Position numbers and translations under genes: made by a program
Shown here: piece by piece, positions 25,836 through 34,607 of the stretch
Layout: each line of letters opens with the position of its first letter
Position numbering within the stretch: position 1 is the stretch's first letter
Notes under the pieces: model-generated
Seen by the model: only the letters and a program-made list of their open reading frames with translations
Told to the model about the DNA's origin: nothing
Database searches by the model: none
Assembly (NCBI RefSeq): GCF_001431465.1
Contig: NZ_LDJJ01000027.1
Location: 38,964-102,963 of the forward strand
From: Stenotrophomonas terrae
GTDB lineage: Bacteria; Pseudomonadota; Gammaproteobacteria; Xanthomonadales; Xanthomonadaceae
Reading direction: 5' to 3'
Length of the DNA: 64,000 nt

Positions 25836-26645
25836 ATGAGCCCCTCCACCCCCGTTTCCGCCCTGACCATTGCCGGCTCCGATTCCGGCGGCGGCGCAGG
25901 CATTCAAGCCGATCTCAAAGCCTTTGCCGCGCATCGCGTGCATGGCCTGTCTGCAATCACCGCACTCACCGCACAGCACACCCGCGGCGTCACCGCCGTG
26001 CATGTGCCGCCGCTGGAGTTCCTGCGCGCGCAGATCGATGCCTGCTTCGATGACTTTGATATCCACGCCGTCAAACTCGGCATGCTGGCCAATGCCGAGG
26101 TGATCCACCTGGTCGCCGACGCATTGGAACAACGGCGCCCGCCGCAGATCGTGATCGACCCGGTGATGGTCGCCACCAGCGGCGCCAAGCTGCTCGAAGA
26201 CAGCGCCCTGCGCGCGATGCGCGAGCGGCTGCTGCCGCTGGCCACCCTGCTGACCCCGAATACGCCGGAAGCCGAACTGCTGCTCGGGCGCAGCATCAAC
26301 AACGCCGACGACGCTGAAGATGCCGCCGCCGCCCTGCTCGACATGGGTGCCGGCGCGGTCCTGCTCAAAGGCGGCCATCTACTGGAAGGCAGCCGGGTCA
26401 TCGACCGCTACTTCGATGGCGTCAGCCGCGAGGAATTCAGCCATGTGCGGCTACCGGTAGATGCGCACGGTACTGGCTGCACCCTGGCTTCAGCCATCGC
26501 CGCGCAGCTGTGCTGCGGGCTGTCGCTGGCCAACGCCTGCGAAGCGGCGATCGACTATGTCGCCCGCGGCCTGCAGGGCGGCTACCACCCGGGCCGCAGC
26601 GAGGTCATGGTGCTGGATCATTTCGGCGCTGCGCGCCCGGCATGA
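25836..26645 (+). CDS. thiD: Hydroxymethylpyrimidine/phosphomethylpyrimidine kinase
   Basis: Phosphorylates HMP and HMP-P for thiamine synthesis. The 269 residues show the ribokinase-like fold of ThiD: LTIAGSDSGGGAGIQADLKAF, AITALTAQHTRGV, VIDPVMVATSGAKLL, LTPNTPEAELL, AVLLKGGH and the anion-hole DAHGTGCTLASAIAAQL with the catalytic Asp-Cys. The start giving MSPSTPVSALTIAGSD is chosen over a frame extending into the DUF1275 gene. No TPP riboswitch was seen upstream. The stop overlaps the next start (ATGA). Confidence 0.95.
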   Translation: MSPSTPVSALTIAGSDSGGGAGIQADLKAFAAHRVHGLSAITALTAQHTRGVTAVHVPPLEFLRAQIDACFDDFDIHAVKLGMLANAEVIHLVADALEQRRPPQIVIDPVMVATSGAKLLEDSALRAMRERLLPLATLLTPNTPEAELLLGRSINNADDAEDAAAALLDMGAGAVLLKGGHLLEGSRVIDRYFDGVSREEFSHVRLPVDAHGTGCTLASAIAAQLCCGLSLANACEAAIDYVARGLQGGYHPGRSEVMVLDHFGAARPA

Positions 26646-27505
26646 GCCTCGAAACCGGGACCACCTCACAGGCAAGCGCGCTGCGCGTCAGCAGCGCCGA
26701 TGGCCACAGCTTCGAGCTATTGGCCTACCTCCCCGCGAAACCGCGCGCCTGCCTGCTATGGCTGCCGGCATTGGGCGTAGCGGCCCGCCACTACCAGGCC
26801 TTCGCCCAAGCCCTGGCAGAACGCGGCATTGCCGTATTCCTGCACGAATGGCGCGGCAACGGCAGCAGCAGCCTGCGCCCTGACCGCAACCACGACTGGG
26901 GCTACAAGGAACTGCTGCAGCTCGACCTGCCTGCAGCCGAAGCCGCCGTGCACAACACCCTGCCCGCGCTCCCGTTCCGGCTGGGCGGCCACAGCCTCGG
27001 CGGCCAGCTCAGCTGTTGTTATGCAGGCCTGCGTGACGCCGAGCTGGACGCACTATGGCTGGTTGCCAGCGGCACGCCATGGTGGCGAAGCTTCCCGCCG
27101 CCGCGCGGTTGGTTGCTGCCCCTGGCGTATCGCTTCCTACCCTGGCTGGCACAACGTAATGGCACCCTGCCCGGACGCCGCGTCGGCTTCGGCGGAACCG
27201 AAGCACGCGGACTGATACGCGATTGGGCGCGCGTCGGTCTGAGCAATCACTACGCTGCGCACAATCTGCCCATCGATCTGGAAGCCGGCATGCGCCGCAT
27301 CAGCGCACCGACGCGCGCAGTGGTGATGGATCGCGATTGGCTGGCGCCGGTCAGTTCCATGCAACAACTGCTGGCAAAGCTCCCCGCCTCTGCGCGCAGC
27401 CTGAAACTGCTGTCATCGGCCGAACTGGGCGTGGTTGCCGACCACTTTCATTGGATGAAATCGCCACAGAACGTGGTCTACGCACTGATTCATCCCGAAG
27501 ATTAA
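26642..27505 (+). CDS. Alpha/beta-fold hydrolase
   Basis: 287 residues of an alpha/beta hydrolase. The nucleophile elbow is GGHSLGGQL (Ser about residue 120); the oxyanion region LLWLPALGVAARHYQAFAQALAERGIAVFLHEWRGNGSS is of the COG4757 / YheT-like kind, and the likely acid and base are D in MDRDWLAP and H in VADHFHWM near the C-terminus. Substrate unknown. Starts inside the thiD stop, so it is translated together with a thiamine enzyme; whether the roles are linked cannot be told. A tRNA operon follows. Confidence 0.85.
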   Translation: MSLETGTTSQASALRVSSADGHSFELLAYLPAKPRACLLWLPALGVAARHYQAFAQALAERGIAVFLHEWRGNGSSSLRPDRNHDWGYKELLQLDLPAAEAAVHNTLPALPFRLGGHSLGGQLSCCYAGLRDAELDALWLVASGTPWWRSFPPPRGWLLPLAYRFLPWLAQRNGTLPGRRVGFGGTEARGLIRDWARVGLSNHYAAHNLPIDLEAGMRRISAPTRAVVMDRDWLAPVSSMQQLLAKLPASARSLKLLSSAELGVVADHFHWMKSPQNVVYALIHPED

Positions 27506-27523
27506 GAAATTTTCACAAAAGCG

Positions 27524-27552
27524 TTGACGCAAACGGCTCATATCCGCATAAT
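27524..27552 (+). promoter_or_regulatory. Promoter of the tRNA-Arg pair
   Basis: TTGACG (27524-27529), 17 bases, CATAAT (27547-27552), then a GC-rich discriminator (CTCGCTCC) 19 bases before the first tRNA. A strong consensus-type promoter of the stable-RNA kind. Confidence 0.75.
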
Positions 27553-27570
27553 CTCGCTCCTGGCAACGAC

Positions 27571-27647
27571 GCGCTCGTAGCTCAGTTGGATAGAGTACCT
27601 GGCTACGAACCAGGTGGTCGGGAGTTCGAATCTCTCCGAGCGCACCA
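27571..27647 (+). tRNA. tRNA-Arg (anticodon ACG), copy 1
   Basis: 77-base cloverleaf: acceptor GCGCTCG/CGAGCGC, anticodon loop CTACGAA with ACG (read as ICG, decodes CGU/CGC/CGA), TTCGAAT in the T loop, encoded CCA. Confidence 0.97.
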
Positions 27648-27700
27648 TGTCAGAACGCAGATACAATCTGCACCGCTTCAAACTACAACAGCAATGTTGA

Positions 27701-27777
27701 GCGCTCGTAGCTCAGTTGGATAGAGTACCTGGCTACGAACCAGGTGGTCGGGAGTTCGAATCTCTCCGAGCGCACCA
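27701..27777 (+). tRNA. tRNA-Arg (anticodon ACG), copy 2
   Basis: Identical in all 77 bases to the copy 130 bases upstream; the 53-base spacer is unique and has no promoter I can see, so both probably come from one precursor. Confidence 0.97.
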
Positions 27778-27782
27778 ATACC

Positions 27783-27813
27783 AAAAACAGCAGGCATTGC
27801 CTGCTGTTTTTTT
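27783..27813 (+). terminator. Terminator after tRNA-Arg pair
   Basis: Stem AACAGCAGGC-ATT-GCCTGCTGTT with A-run before and seven T after. Confidence 0.92.
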
Positions 27814-27898
27814 ATGTGCGTTTTGCGGATGGATAATCACACCGGACAAAACAGCGCCTGACGCGAGCACCAGAGCCCCGCAATAACCAGCATCCAAT

Positions 27899-28660
27899 GT
27901 AGTGCCGAGCCATGCTCGGCAGAAGCCTTCGCAGCAATGCATCAGGGCACCACGATCACGCAAAGCTGACACCGCACTGGAGCCACCCGCACGCCACCTG
28001 AGCACCTACGAGCTTCGCGGCTTACGCCGCTCCCACAGAAGCACGCAGACACCTCAGCACAGCACGCAGCCCTGTAATGCCGAGCCATGCTCGGCAGAGG
28101 CCTTCGCAGCAATGCACCAAGGCACCACGATCCCGCGAAGCTGACCGCACTGGAGCCACCCGCACGCCACCTGAGCACCTACGAGCTTCGCGGCTTACGC
28201 CGCTCCTACAGAAGCACGCAGACACCTCAGCGCAGCACGCAGCCCTGTAGTGCCGAGCCATGCTCGGCAGAGGCCTTACAAGCGACGCCGCAACGCGCGG
28301 CCGGTCAGCAGCACCCCGAACGCGCCCAGCCCAGCAGAGAGCCACATAAGCCGCGACAGCGGTGCAATTGAGCTCACCAAGGCCCCGCAATCTGATCGCC
28401 CGCGAGCTTCGCGGCTTACGCCGCTCCCACAGAAGCACGCAGGCACCCCAGCACAGCACGCCGCCCTGTAGTGCCGAGCCATGCTCGGCAGAGGCCTTAC
28501 AAGCGTCGCCACAGCGCCTCGCCACTCACTGCGACACCCAGACAACACCGATCCCGCAGAGAGCCGCATATGCCGCGACACTGGCGCTATTGAATTCAAG
28601 ACCCAGCAATCTGATCGTCCGTGAGCTTCGCGGCTGACGCCACTCCTACAAAAGCGCGTG
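27899..28660. repeat. Composite tandem array: four units of SMAG + REP
   Basis: The 980-base gap between tRNA-Arg and tRNA-Ser has no gene. It holds four tandem units starting at the GTAGTGCCGAGCC palindromes at 27899, 28074, 28247 and 28468 (the second reads GTAATGCC). Each unit is a SMAG palindrome, about 110-150 bases of spacer, then a GAGCTTCGCGGC...GCCGCTCC REP element. Units 1 and 2 are near-identical in spacer (GGAGCCACCCGCACGCCACCTGAG); units 3 and 4 share a different spacer (CAATCTGATCG). So two successive duplication events, or two unit types, built the array. Confidence 0.85.
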
Positions 28661-28724
28661 GCGCACCAGCACGTCGAAACAGAAACTCATCACCACCAGG
28701 CGCAGCGACAAAATCAACAGACAC

Positions 28725-28752
28725 AAAAAAGCCCCTTGAAAGGGGCTTTTTT
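28725..28752 (-). terminator. Terminator of tRNA-Ser transcript
   Basis: GCCCC-TTGAAA-GGGGC stem flanked by six A and six T; on the minus strand it lies six bases after the tRNA-Ser 3' end. It would also stop plus-strand transcription. Confidence 0.9.
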
Positions 28753-28757
28753 GAAAC

Positions 28758-28850
28758 TGGCGGAGTGAGAGGGATTCGAACCCTCGATAGAGCTTTTAAC
28801 CCTATACTCCCTTAGCAGGGGAGCCCCTTCAGCCACTCGGGCATCACTCC
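28758..28850 (-). tRNA. tRNA-Ser (anticodon GCT)
   Basis: 93-base class II tRNA with acceptor GGAGTGA/TCACTCC, G discriminator, encoded CCA, anticodon loop CTGCTAA (GCU, decodes AGC/AGU) and a long variable arm (TATAGGGTTAAAAGCTCTA region). It lies 75 bases downstream of csrA on the same strand; a GCCCCGC...GCGGGGC stem without a T-run separates them, so cotranscription is possible. Confidence 0.96.
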
Positions 28851-28925
28851 GTTTCTTTTGCCCCGCCACGTGTATTCCGAAGCGGGGCGCGAAGAATAAC
28901 GTTAAACGAGGTGAAAGGTAAACCC

Positions 28926-29129
28926 TTATTCGGAAGTTTCTTCACTTCCGGGGGTCGCGGGCTCATCGCCACGCTGGATACGCTGGAAAATCTCCTCACG
29001 GTGCACCGCCACATCCTTCGGAGCGGTGATACCGATACGTACCTGGTTGCCCTTGACGCCGAGCACGGTCACGCTGACCGAGTCGCCGATCATCAAGGTT
29101 TCGCCTACACGGCGAGTCAGGATCAACAT
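28926..29129 (-). CDS. csrA: Carbon storage regulator CsrA/RsmA
   Basis: Dimeric RNA-binding protein that masks ribosome-binding sites containing GGA. The 67 residues begin [52 protein letters not shown], containing the conserved L4 and R44 RNA-contact residues, with an acidic tail ([12 protein letters not shown]). The ATG is preceded by GGAGATTTGCAAA. The 139 bases between alaS and csrA include a GCCGGCGGGAAACCCTGCCGG hairpin shortly before the RBS. alaS-csrA-tRNA-Ser is the common gammaproteobacterial order. Confidence 0.97.
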   Translation of the reverse strand: MLILTRRVGETLMIGDSVSVTVLGVKGNQVRIGITAPKDVAVHREEIFQRIQRGDEPATPGSEETSE

Positions 29130-29268
29130 TTTGCAAATCTCCATGGAACCGGCAGGGTTTCCCGCCGGCATTGGCGCGCTTCTAGCTATGCGCCCCACGA
29201 CAAAGGGAAAAGACTCCCAATGTTAACGTCAGGGCGCAAACACCTACAAGGTACTTGGCTTGTCACAT

Positions 29269-31920
29269 TCAGGCCAGATGTGGCTTGACCCATCCCAGGA
29301 CGCCCTCAAGGGCCGCCACCAGCGTGGGACCGTCCTCACCGCCACCCTGGGCCATGTCCGGACGACCACCGCCCTTGCCGCCGATCTGGGCCGCCACGTG
29401 CGCCAACAGCTCGCCCGCCTTGACCTTGCCCAGCGCAGCGCCACTGACGCCGGCAACCAGCGCTGCCTTGCCGTCCTGCACGCCCGCCAGCACGATGATG
29501 GCGTCACCCAGCTGCTGCTTCAGGCGATCCATGGCATCGCGCAGCGCCTTGGCATCAAAGCCTTCCAGACGCACGGCCAGCACCTTCACCCCGGCCACGT
29601 CCACCGCCGAGCCGCCCAGATCAGCGGTAGCGCCGGAGGCGACCTTGGCCTTGAGGGCCTCCAGCTCGCGCTCCAGCTTCTTCTGCCGCTCGGCCAGCTG
29701 ACGGATCTTGTCGACCACATCACCGGCGCTGCCGCCAAGCAGCTGCGCTGCCTCATGCAGACGCGCTTCCTCGTCGGCGACGTAATCCAGCGCGCCCTGC
29801 CCGGTCACCGCCTCGATACGACGCACGCCCGAGGACACACCGCCCTCGGAGGTGATCTTGAACAGGCCGATGTCACCGGTGCGCGACACGTGGGTGCCAC
29901 CGCACAGCTCGGTGGAGTACTCGCCCATCTTCAGCACGCGTACGTTTTCACCGTACTTCTCGCCAAACAGCGCCATGGCACCGAAGTCCAGCGCTTCCTG
30001 CATGCCCATGTTGTGCACTTCGGCGGCGTTGTTGGCGCGCACCTGCTCATTGACCTTGCGCTCGATGAGCGCCAGTTCTTCGGCACTGATCGGCTGGAAG
30101 TGCGAGAAATCGAAGCGCAGGCGATCCGGCGCCACCAGCGAGCCCTTCTGCTGCACGTGCGTGCCCAGCACTTCGCGCAGGGCGGCATGCAACAGATGGG
30201 TAGCCGAGTGATTGAGGATGGTGGCGCCACGGCGCGATGCATCCACCGCACCGGCCAGCACGTCACCGATTTTCAACGCGCCCTGCTCCAGCTTGCCGAC
30301 ATGGCCGTGGAACTGGCCGGCGAACTTCTGCGTGTCGCTGACCGCCACCTTCACACCGGCAGCCGAGAGCACGCCGGTATCACCCACCTGGCCACCGGAC
30401 TCGGCATAGAACGGGGTCTGCGCGGTGAACACGATGACCTCGTCGCCAGCCTGCACGGCATCCACCGGGCGGCCATCCTTGATCAGCGCGACGACTTTCA
30501 GGCCATCGGCCTGCAGCGCGTCGTAGCCCAGGAACACTGTCGGCGACAGCGTAGCGACCAGTTCGGCCGGCAAAGTGACACCACCACCGAACTTGCCGGC
30601 GGCACGCGCGGTTTCGCGCTGGTGTTCCATCGAGGCATCAAAGCCGGCCATGTCCACCGTCATGCCGCGCTCGCGGGCGATATCGGCGGTCAGGTCGACC
30701 GGGAAGCCGTAGGTGTCGTACAGACGGAAAGCGTCCACGCCGGGAATGACACCATCGCTGACCTTGGCAGCGACGTCGTCGAAGATCTTCATGCCCGAAT
30801 CCAAGGTTTCAGCGAAACGCTCTTCTTCGGCCAGCAAGGCGCGCACCACCGTGTCGGCCTGCGCCGGCAGTTCCGGATAGGCCTCGCCCATCTGCTCGAT
30901 CAGGGTCGGCACCAGCTTGCTGAAGAACGGCTGGCGCACGCCCAGCATCCAGCCATGGCGCAGGGCGCGGCGGATGATGCGGCGCAGGACATAGCCGCGG
31001 CCTTCATTGGACGGCAGCACGCCGTCGACGATCAGGAACGAACAGGCGCGGATGTGATCGGCGATCACGCGCAGCGACTTGTTTTCCAGGTCAGCCATGC
31101 CGGTCAGCTCGGAAACCTTGCGGATCAACGCCTGGAACAGGTCGATCTCGTAGTTGGTGTGCACGTGCTGCAGGATCGCGGCCAGGCGCTCCAGGCCCAT
31201 GCCGGTATCCACGCATGGCGCCGGCAGTGGCTGCAGCGAGCCATCGGGCTGACGGTCGAACTGCATGAACACCAGGTTCCAGATCTCGATGAAGCGGTCA
31301 CCGTCTTCATCCGGCGAGCCCGGCGGGCCACCGGCGATGTGATCGCCATGGTCGAAGAAGATCTCGGTGCAGGGGCCGCAGGGACCGGTATCGGCCATCT
31401 GCCAGAAGTTGTCCGATGCGAACGGCGCACCCTTGTTGTCGCCGATGCGCACGATGCGGTCTTCCGGGATGCCGACCATATCGCGCCACAGCGCATAGGC
31501 CTCGTCATCGGTCTGGTAGACGGTGACCAGCAGGCGCTCGGCCGGCAGCTTCCAGACCTGGGTCAGCAGCTCCCAGGCCCAGGCAATGGCGTCCTTCTTG
31601 AAGTAATCACCGAAAGACCAGTTACCCAGCATTTCGAAGAAGGTGTGGTGGCGGGCGGTATAGCCGACCTGGTCCAGGTCGTTGTGCTTGCCACCGGCGC
31701 GCAGGCAGCGCTGGACGTCGGCAGCGCGCACGTAGCTGCGCTTTTCCGCGCCCAGGAACACGTCCTTGAACTGGACCATGCCCGAGTTGGTGAACAGCAG
31801 GGTCGGGTCATTGCCCGGCACCAGTGGTGCCGACGGCACGATGGTGTGGCCTTTGCCCTTGAAGAATTCGAGGAAATCAGCGCGGATCTGGGAGGTAGTA
31901 AATTTGGCAGGTGTATTCAT
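29269..31920 (-). CDS. alaS: Alanyl-tRNA synthetase
   Basis: Charges tRNA-Ala. 883 residues: class II core (1-250: motif 2 in [30 protein letters not shown], motif 3 in [16 protein letters not shown]), tRNA-recognition region, editing domain with zinc-binding [16 protein letters not shown] and [13 protein letters not shown], and a C-terminal oligomerisation domain with a coiled coil ([21 protein letters not shown]) and the Gly-rich [15 protein letters not shown]. Full length. The opposite strand is open for almost 900 codons, but this is a GC-bias shadow. Confidence 0.98.
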   Translation of the reverse strand: MNTPAKFTTSQIRADFLEFFKGKGHTIVPSAPLVPGNDPTLLFTNSGMVQFKDVFLGAEKRSYVRAADVQRCLRAGGKHNDLDQVGYTARHHTFFEMLGNWSFGDYFKKDAIAWAWELLTQVWKLPAERLLVTVYQTDDEAYALWRDMVGIPEDRIVRIGDNKGAPFASDNFWQMADTGPCGPCTEIFFDHGDHIAGGPPGSPDEDGDRFIEIWNLVFMQFDRQPDGSLQPLPAPCVDTGMGLERLAAILQHVHTNYEIDLFQALIRKVSELTGMADLENKSLRVIADHIRACSFLIVDGVLPSNEGRGYVLRRIIRRALRHGWMLGVRQPFFSKLVPTLIEQMGEAYPELPAQADTVVRALLAEEERFAETLDSGMKIFDDVAAKVSDGVIPGVDAFRLYDTYGFPVDLTADIARERGMTVDMAGFDASMEHQRETARAAGKFGGGVTLPAELVATLSPTVFLGYDALQADGLKVVALIKDGRPVDAVQAGDEVIVFTAQTPFYAESGGQVGDTGVLSAAGVKVAVSDTQKFAGQFHGHVGKLEQGALKIGDVLAGAVDASRRGATILNHSATHLLHAALREVLGTHVQQKGSLVAPDRLRFDFSHFQPISAEELALIERKVNEQVRANNAAEVHNMGMQEALDFGAMALFGEKYGENVRVLKMGEYSTELCGGTHVSRTGDIGLFKITSEGGVSSGVRRIEAVTGQGALDYVADEEARLHEAAQLLGGSAGDVVDKIRQLAERQKKLERELEALKAKVASGATADLGGSAVDVAGVKVLAVRLEGFDAKALRDAMDRLKQQLGDAIIVLAGVQDGKAALVAGVSGAALGKVKAGELLAHVAAQIGGKGGGRPDMAQGGGEDGPTLVAALEGVLGWVKPHLA

Positions 31921-32029
31921 GGGGACTGGCGATAAGCTGGCAAACGGGTCCCAGCAGCCTGTGCAGGCGCGGGAATTCGGGACAACCGAAACCCTGAAAG
32001 GGTATCAGGCCCAGCCCGCCCAGTCCTCA

Positions 32030-32521
32030 TCAGTCCTCTGGATCGTAACGGCTGGCCTGGCGGATACAGTTGCCGTCAAATCCACGCCGGGCCAATAGAT
32101 CCGCGGCTTTGCGCCGCTGCGCCAGATCTTCCGGGCCGCTGGCGCCAAAACGGCGGCACACCAGCTCACGCGCGTTTTCAGTCCAATCGCCTTCAAACGA
32201 AGCCATGGCAGCCTCGATCTGCTCGCTGTCCAGCCCATGGGTGCCCAGCTCCGCGCGGATATGCAGCGGCCCATAGCCACTGCCGGCGCGGTTGCGCACC
32301 ACGGATTGGGCAAAACGCGCGTCGTCCTGCCAGCCCTCTTCGGCCAAGCGCGCGACCGCCGCATCGACCGCGTCGGGATCGACACCTCGCGATTTCAACT
32401 TGCGCCCAAGCTCCTTGCGCGAATGCTCGCGCCTGACCAGCAGCCCCAAAGCGCGCTGCAACGGCGTCTGCTGACGGCCACGCTTGGTTTTGCCCGCAGG
32501 CTGGTCATCCATCTCTGTCAT
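32030..32521 (-). CDS. recX: Regulatory protein RecX
   Basis: Binds RecA filaments and limits their growth and activity. 163 residues with three-helix repeats typical of Rec[74 protein letters not shown]. The ATG giving MTEMDDQP was chosen; a longer in-frame form adds 16 residues. It lies 131 bases downstream of recA. No terminator-like stem was found between them, so read-through from recA is likely. Confidence 0.93.
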   Translation of the reverse strand: MTEMDDQPAGKTKRGRQQTPLQRALGLLVRREHSRKELGRKLKSRGVDPDAVDAAVARLAEEGWQDDARFAQSVVRNRAGSGYGPLHIRAELGTHGLDSEQIEAAMASFEGDWTENARELVCRRFGASGPEDLAQRRKAADLLARRGFDGNCIRQASRYDPED

Positions 32522-32652
32522 AGCACCTACTACTACGCCCAATCCCGGCAACGCCCAACTCCGCCCCATCCCTGGAGCGGAGCCTTCATGGACAAAATGC
32601 CGCAGGAGCGGGCGACGTCACTGACGATGCGCCACCCGCTCCCGCGGGAAAA

Positions 32653-33690
32653 TCACTCCTCGCCGTCCTCAGCGTCGCCTTCTTCGCGCGCCGCTTCGGT
32701 GGGCTGGAACTTCTCGCGGAGCTCGGCTTCCAGGCGGACTGCAACCTGCGGGTTGTCGCGCAGGTAACCACGGGCGTTGTCCTTGCCCTGGCCGATGCGC
32801 TCTTCGCCGTAGCTGTACCAGGCGCCGGCCTTCTCCACCAGCTTGGCTTCCACGCCCATGTCGATCAGCTCGCCCTCGCGGGAAATGCCTTCGCCGTAGA
32901 GGATTTCGGTGATGACCTGCTTGAACGGCGGCGCCAGCTTGTTCTTGACCACCTTGATCTTGGTCTGGTTGCCGATGATCTCGTCACCCTTCTTGATCGC
33001 ACCGATACGGCGGATGTCCAGGCGCACCGAGGCATAGAACTTCAATGCGTTGCCGCCGGTGGTCACTTCCGGGCTCTGGCCCGGCATCATCACACCGATC
33101 TTCATGCGCAGCTGGTTGATGAAGATGACCAGCGTATTGGAGCGCTTGATGTTGCCGGTCAGCTTGCGCAGCGCCTGGCTCATCAGACGTGCCTGCAGGC
33201 CCGGCAGCTGGTCGCCCATTTCGCCTTCGATTTCCGCACGCGGGGTCAGCGCGGCGACCGAGTCGACCACCACGATGTCGACCGAGCCGGAACGCACCAG
33301 CATGTCGGCGATTTCCAGGGCCTGCTCACCAGTGTCGGGCTGCGACAGCAGCAGGTCGTCGACGTTGACGCCCAGCTTGGCGGCGTAGATCGGATCCAGC
33401 GCGTGCTCGGCGTCGATGAAGGCCGCGGTGCCGCCCAGCTTCTGGCATTCGGCAATCGCCTGCAGCGTCAGGGTGGTCTTGCCCGAGGATTCCGGGCCGT
33501 AGATTTCAACTACGCGGCCCTTCGGCAGGCCACCAATGCCCAGTGCGATATCCAGCATCAACGAGCCCGTTGGGATGATCTCGACGGGTTCGACAACACG
33601 GTCGCCCATACGCATCACCGAGCCTTTGCCGAACTGCTTTTCGATCTGACTCAGTGCGGCGGTAAGCGCGCGCTTCTTGTTCTCGTCCAT
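32653..33690 (-). CDS. recA: Recombinase RecA
   Basis: Strand-exchange ATPase and LexA coprotease. 345 residues with Walker [10 protein letters not shown], catalytic E in [10 protein letters not shown], Walker [14 protein letters not shown]1 ([21 protein letters not shown]), L2 ([33 protein letters not shown]) and an acidic C-terminus ([10 protein letters not shown]). The start [13 protein letters not shown] has GAGGA nine bases before it. The 217 bases up to lexA show no TTAGN6TACTA box; see findings. Confidence 0.98.
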   Translation of the reverse strand: MDENKKRALTAALSQIEKQFGKGSVMRMGDRVVEPVEIIPTGSLMLDIALGIGGLPKGRVVEIYGPESSGKTTLTLQAIAECQKLGGTAAFIDAEHALDPIYAAKLGVNVDDLLLSQPDTGEQALEIADMLVRSGSVDIVVVDSVAALTPRAEIEGEMGDQLPGLQARLMSQALRKLTGNIKRSNTLVIFINQLRMKIGVMMPGQSPEVTTGGNALKFYASVRLDIRRIGAIKKGDEIIGNQTKIKVVKNKLAPPFKQVITEILYGEGISREGELIDMGVEAKLVEKAGAWYSYGEERIGQGKDNARGYLRDNPQVAVRLEAELREKFQPTEAAREEGDAEDGEE

Positions 33691-33907
33691 CGTGTTCGTC
33701 CTCGGGGTTGATTTCGTTGATTTCGTCATGGGGTCCACTGTAGGGGAGTCGTATCGCATAGGCTGAGACTGCAGCCGAGACGACAAAATTATGGGGCCGA
33801 CAAGGATACCGACAGCAGCCCAAACACCCGCCCTACGTAAGAGAAACAGTCAGTTACGGCTGCGGAATGCGCGGTTTTCAAATCCGCGGGCTTCAAATCA
33901 GCGCGTT

Positions 33908-34555
33908 TCAGCGGTTGGGCCGCAGCAGGCCGCAGTACAGCCCCTCGATGGAGAAATCCTGGTCGGGCAGGACTTCGATCGGTGCGTAGTCGGGATTGCG
34001 CGGCAATAGACGGATACGGTCCTTGGCGATCTTCAGCAACTTGACGGTGATTTCGTCATCGATACGCGCCACCACGATCTGCCCGGAGAGCGCGTCACGG
34101 GTGCGGTGCACGCCGATCAGGTCGCCGTTGAAAATGCCCTCGTCAATCATCGAATCACCCTGCACCTTGAGCAGGTAATCCGGCGCGGGCGAGAAAAACA
34201 CCTTGTCCAGCACCACGTAGTCGTCCGAACCGATGTCCGCGCCGATCGGCAGGCCGGCGGCGACCCGGCCGAGAATGGGCAGGCGCAGCACATCGTCGTT
34301 GGCAGCCAGTGCAGGCGCCTGCGCTTCCGCTGCGCCCTCGCTTTCCTGGCGCAGCAGGCGGATGCCGCGAGCGCGTCCTGGGACACGTTCGATGGCGCCT
34401 GCCGCTTCCAAGGCATCCAGGTGGTATTGGGCCGAACGTACGCCCTTGAAACCAAAGGCGCGGGCGATTTCGGTCTGCGATGGCGGCATGCCCTCGGCCT
34501 CGATGCGCTCGGCGATCAAGTCAAGGATGGCCTGCTGGGTGTCGGTCAGGTTCAT
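33908..34555 (-). CDS. lexA: SOS repressor LexA
   Basis: Represses DNA-damage genes and cuts itself when RecA is active. 215 residues: winged HTH (1-65, TEIARAFGFKGVRSAQYHLDALEAAG), cleavage site A100-G101 (LGRVAAGLP), Ser135 (VQGDSMIDEG) and Lys172 (DDEITVKLLK). The HTH reads FKGVRSAQYHL instead of the E. coli FRSPNAAEEHL, in agreement with the different operator used by xanthomonads. A perfect LexA palindrome lies directly before the start codon. Confidence 0.97.
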   Translation of the reverse strand: MNLTDTQQAILDLIAERIEAEGMPPSQTEIARAFGFKGVRSAQYHLDALEAAGAIERVPGRARGIRLLRQESEGAAEAQAPALAANDDVLRLPILGRVAAGLPIGADIGSDDYVVLDKVFFSPAPDYLLKVQGDSMIDEGIFNGDLIGVHRTRDALSGQIVVARIDDEITVKLLKIAKDRIRLLPRNPDYAPIEVLPDQDFSIEGLYCGLLRPNR

Positions 34556-34557
34556 GG

Positions 34558-34576
34558 TTAGTAGTATTACTACTAA
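34558..34576. promoter_or_regulatory. LexA operator
   Basis: TTAGTAGTATTACTACTAA, a perfect 19-base palindrome two bases upstream of the lexA ATG. It contains the Xanthomonas LexA box TTAG-N6-TACTA on both strands. Its position, covering the ribosome-binding region, implies lexA represses itself. Confidence 0.92.
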
Positions 34577-34607
34577 CAAAAAGAACTGCAAGCCCCTTCG
34601 CTGCGAA

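Noticed and set aside
27899..28660. CRISPR-like array
   Set aside because: The repeated units are 173-221 bases long, the repeats are palindromes found alone all over the window, and the spacers are themselves repeated. No cas gene is near.
29260..31935. An 891-codon open frame on the plus strand
   Set aside because: It is exactly antisense to alaS, whose protein matches its family end to end. In high-GC DNA the opposite strand often stays open; the translated product is rich in His, Gln and Arg and matches nothing.
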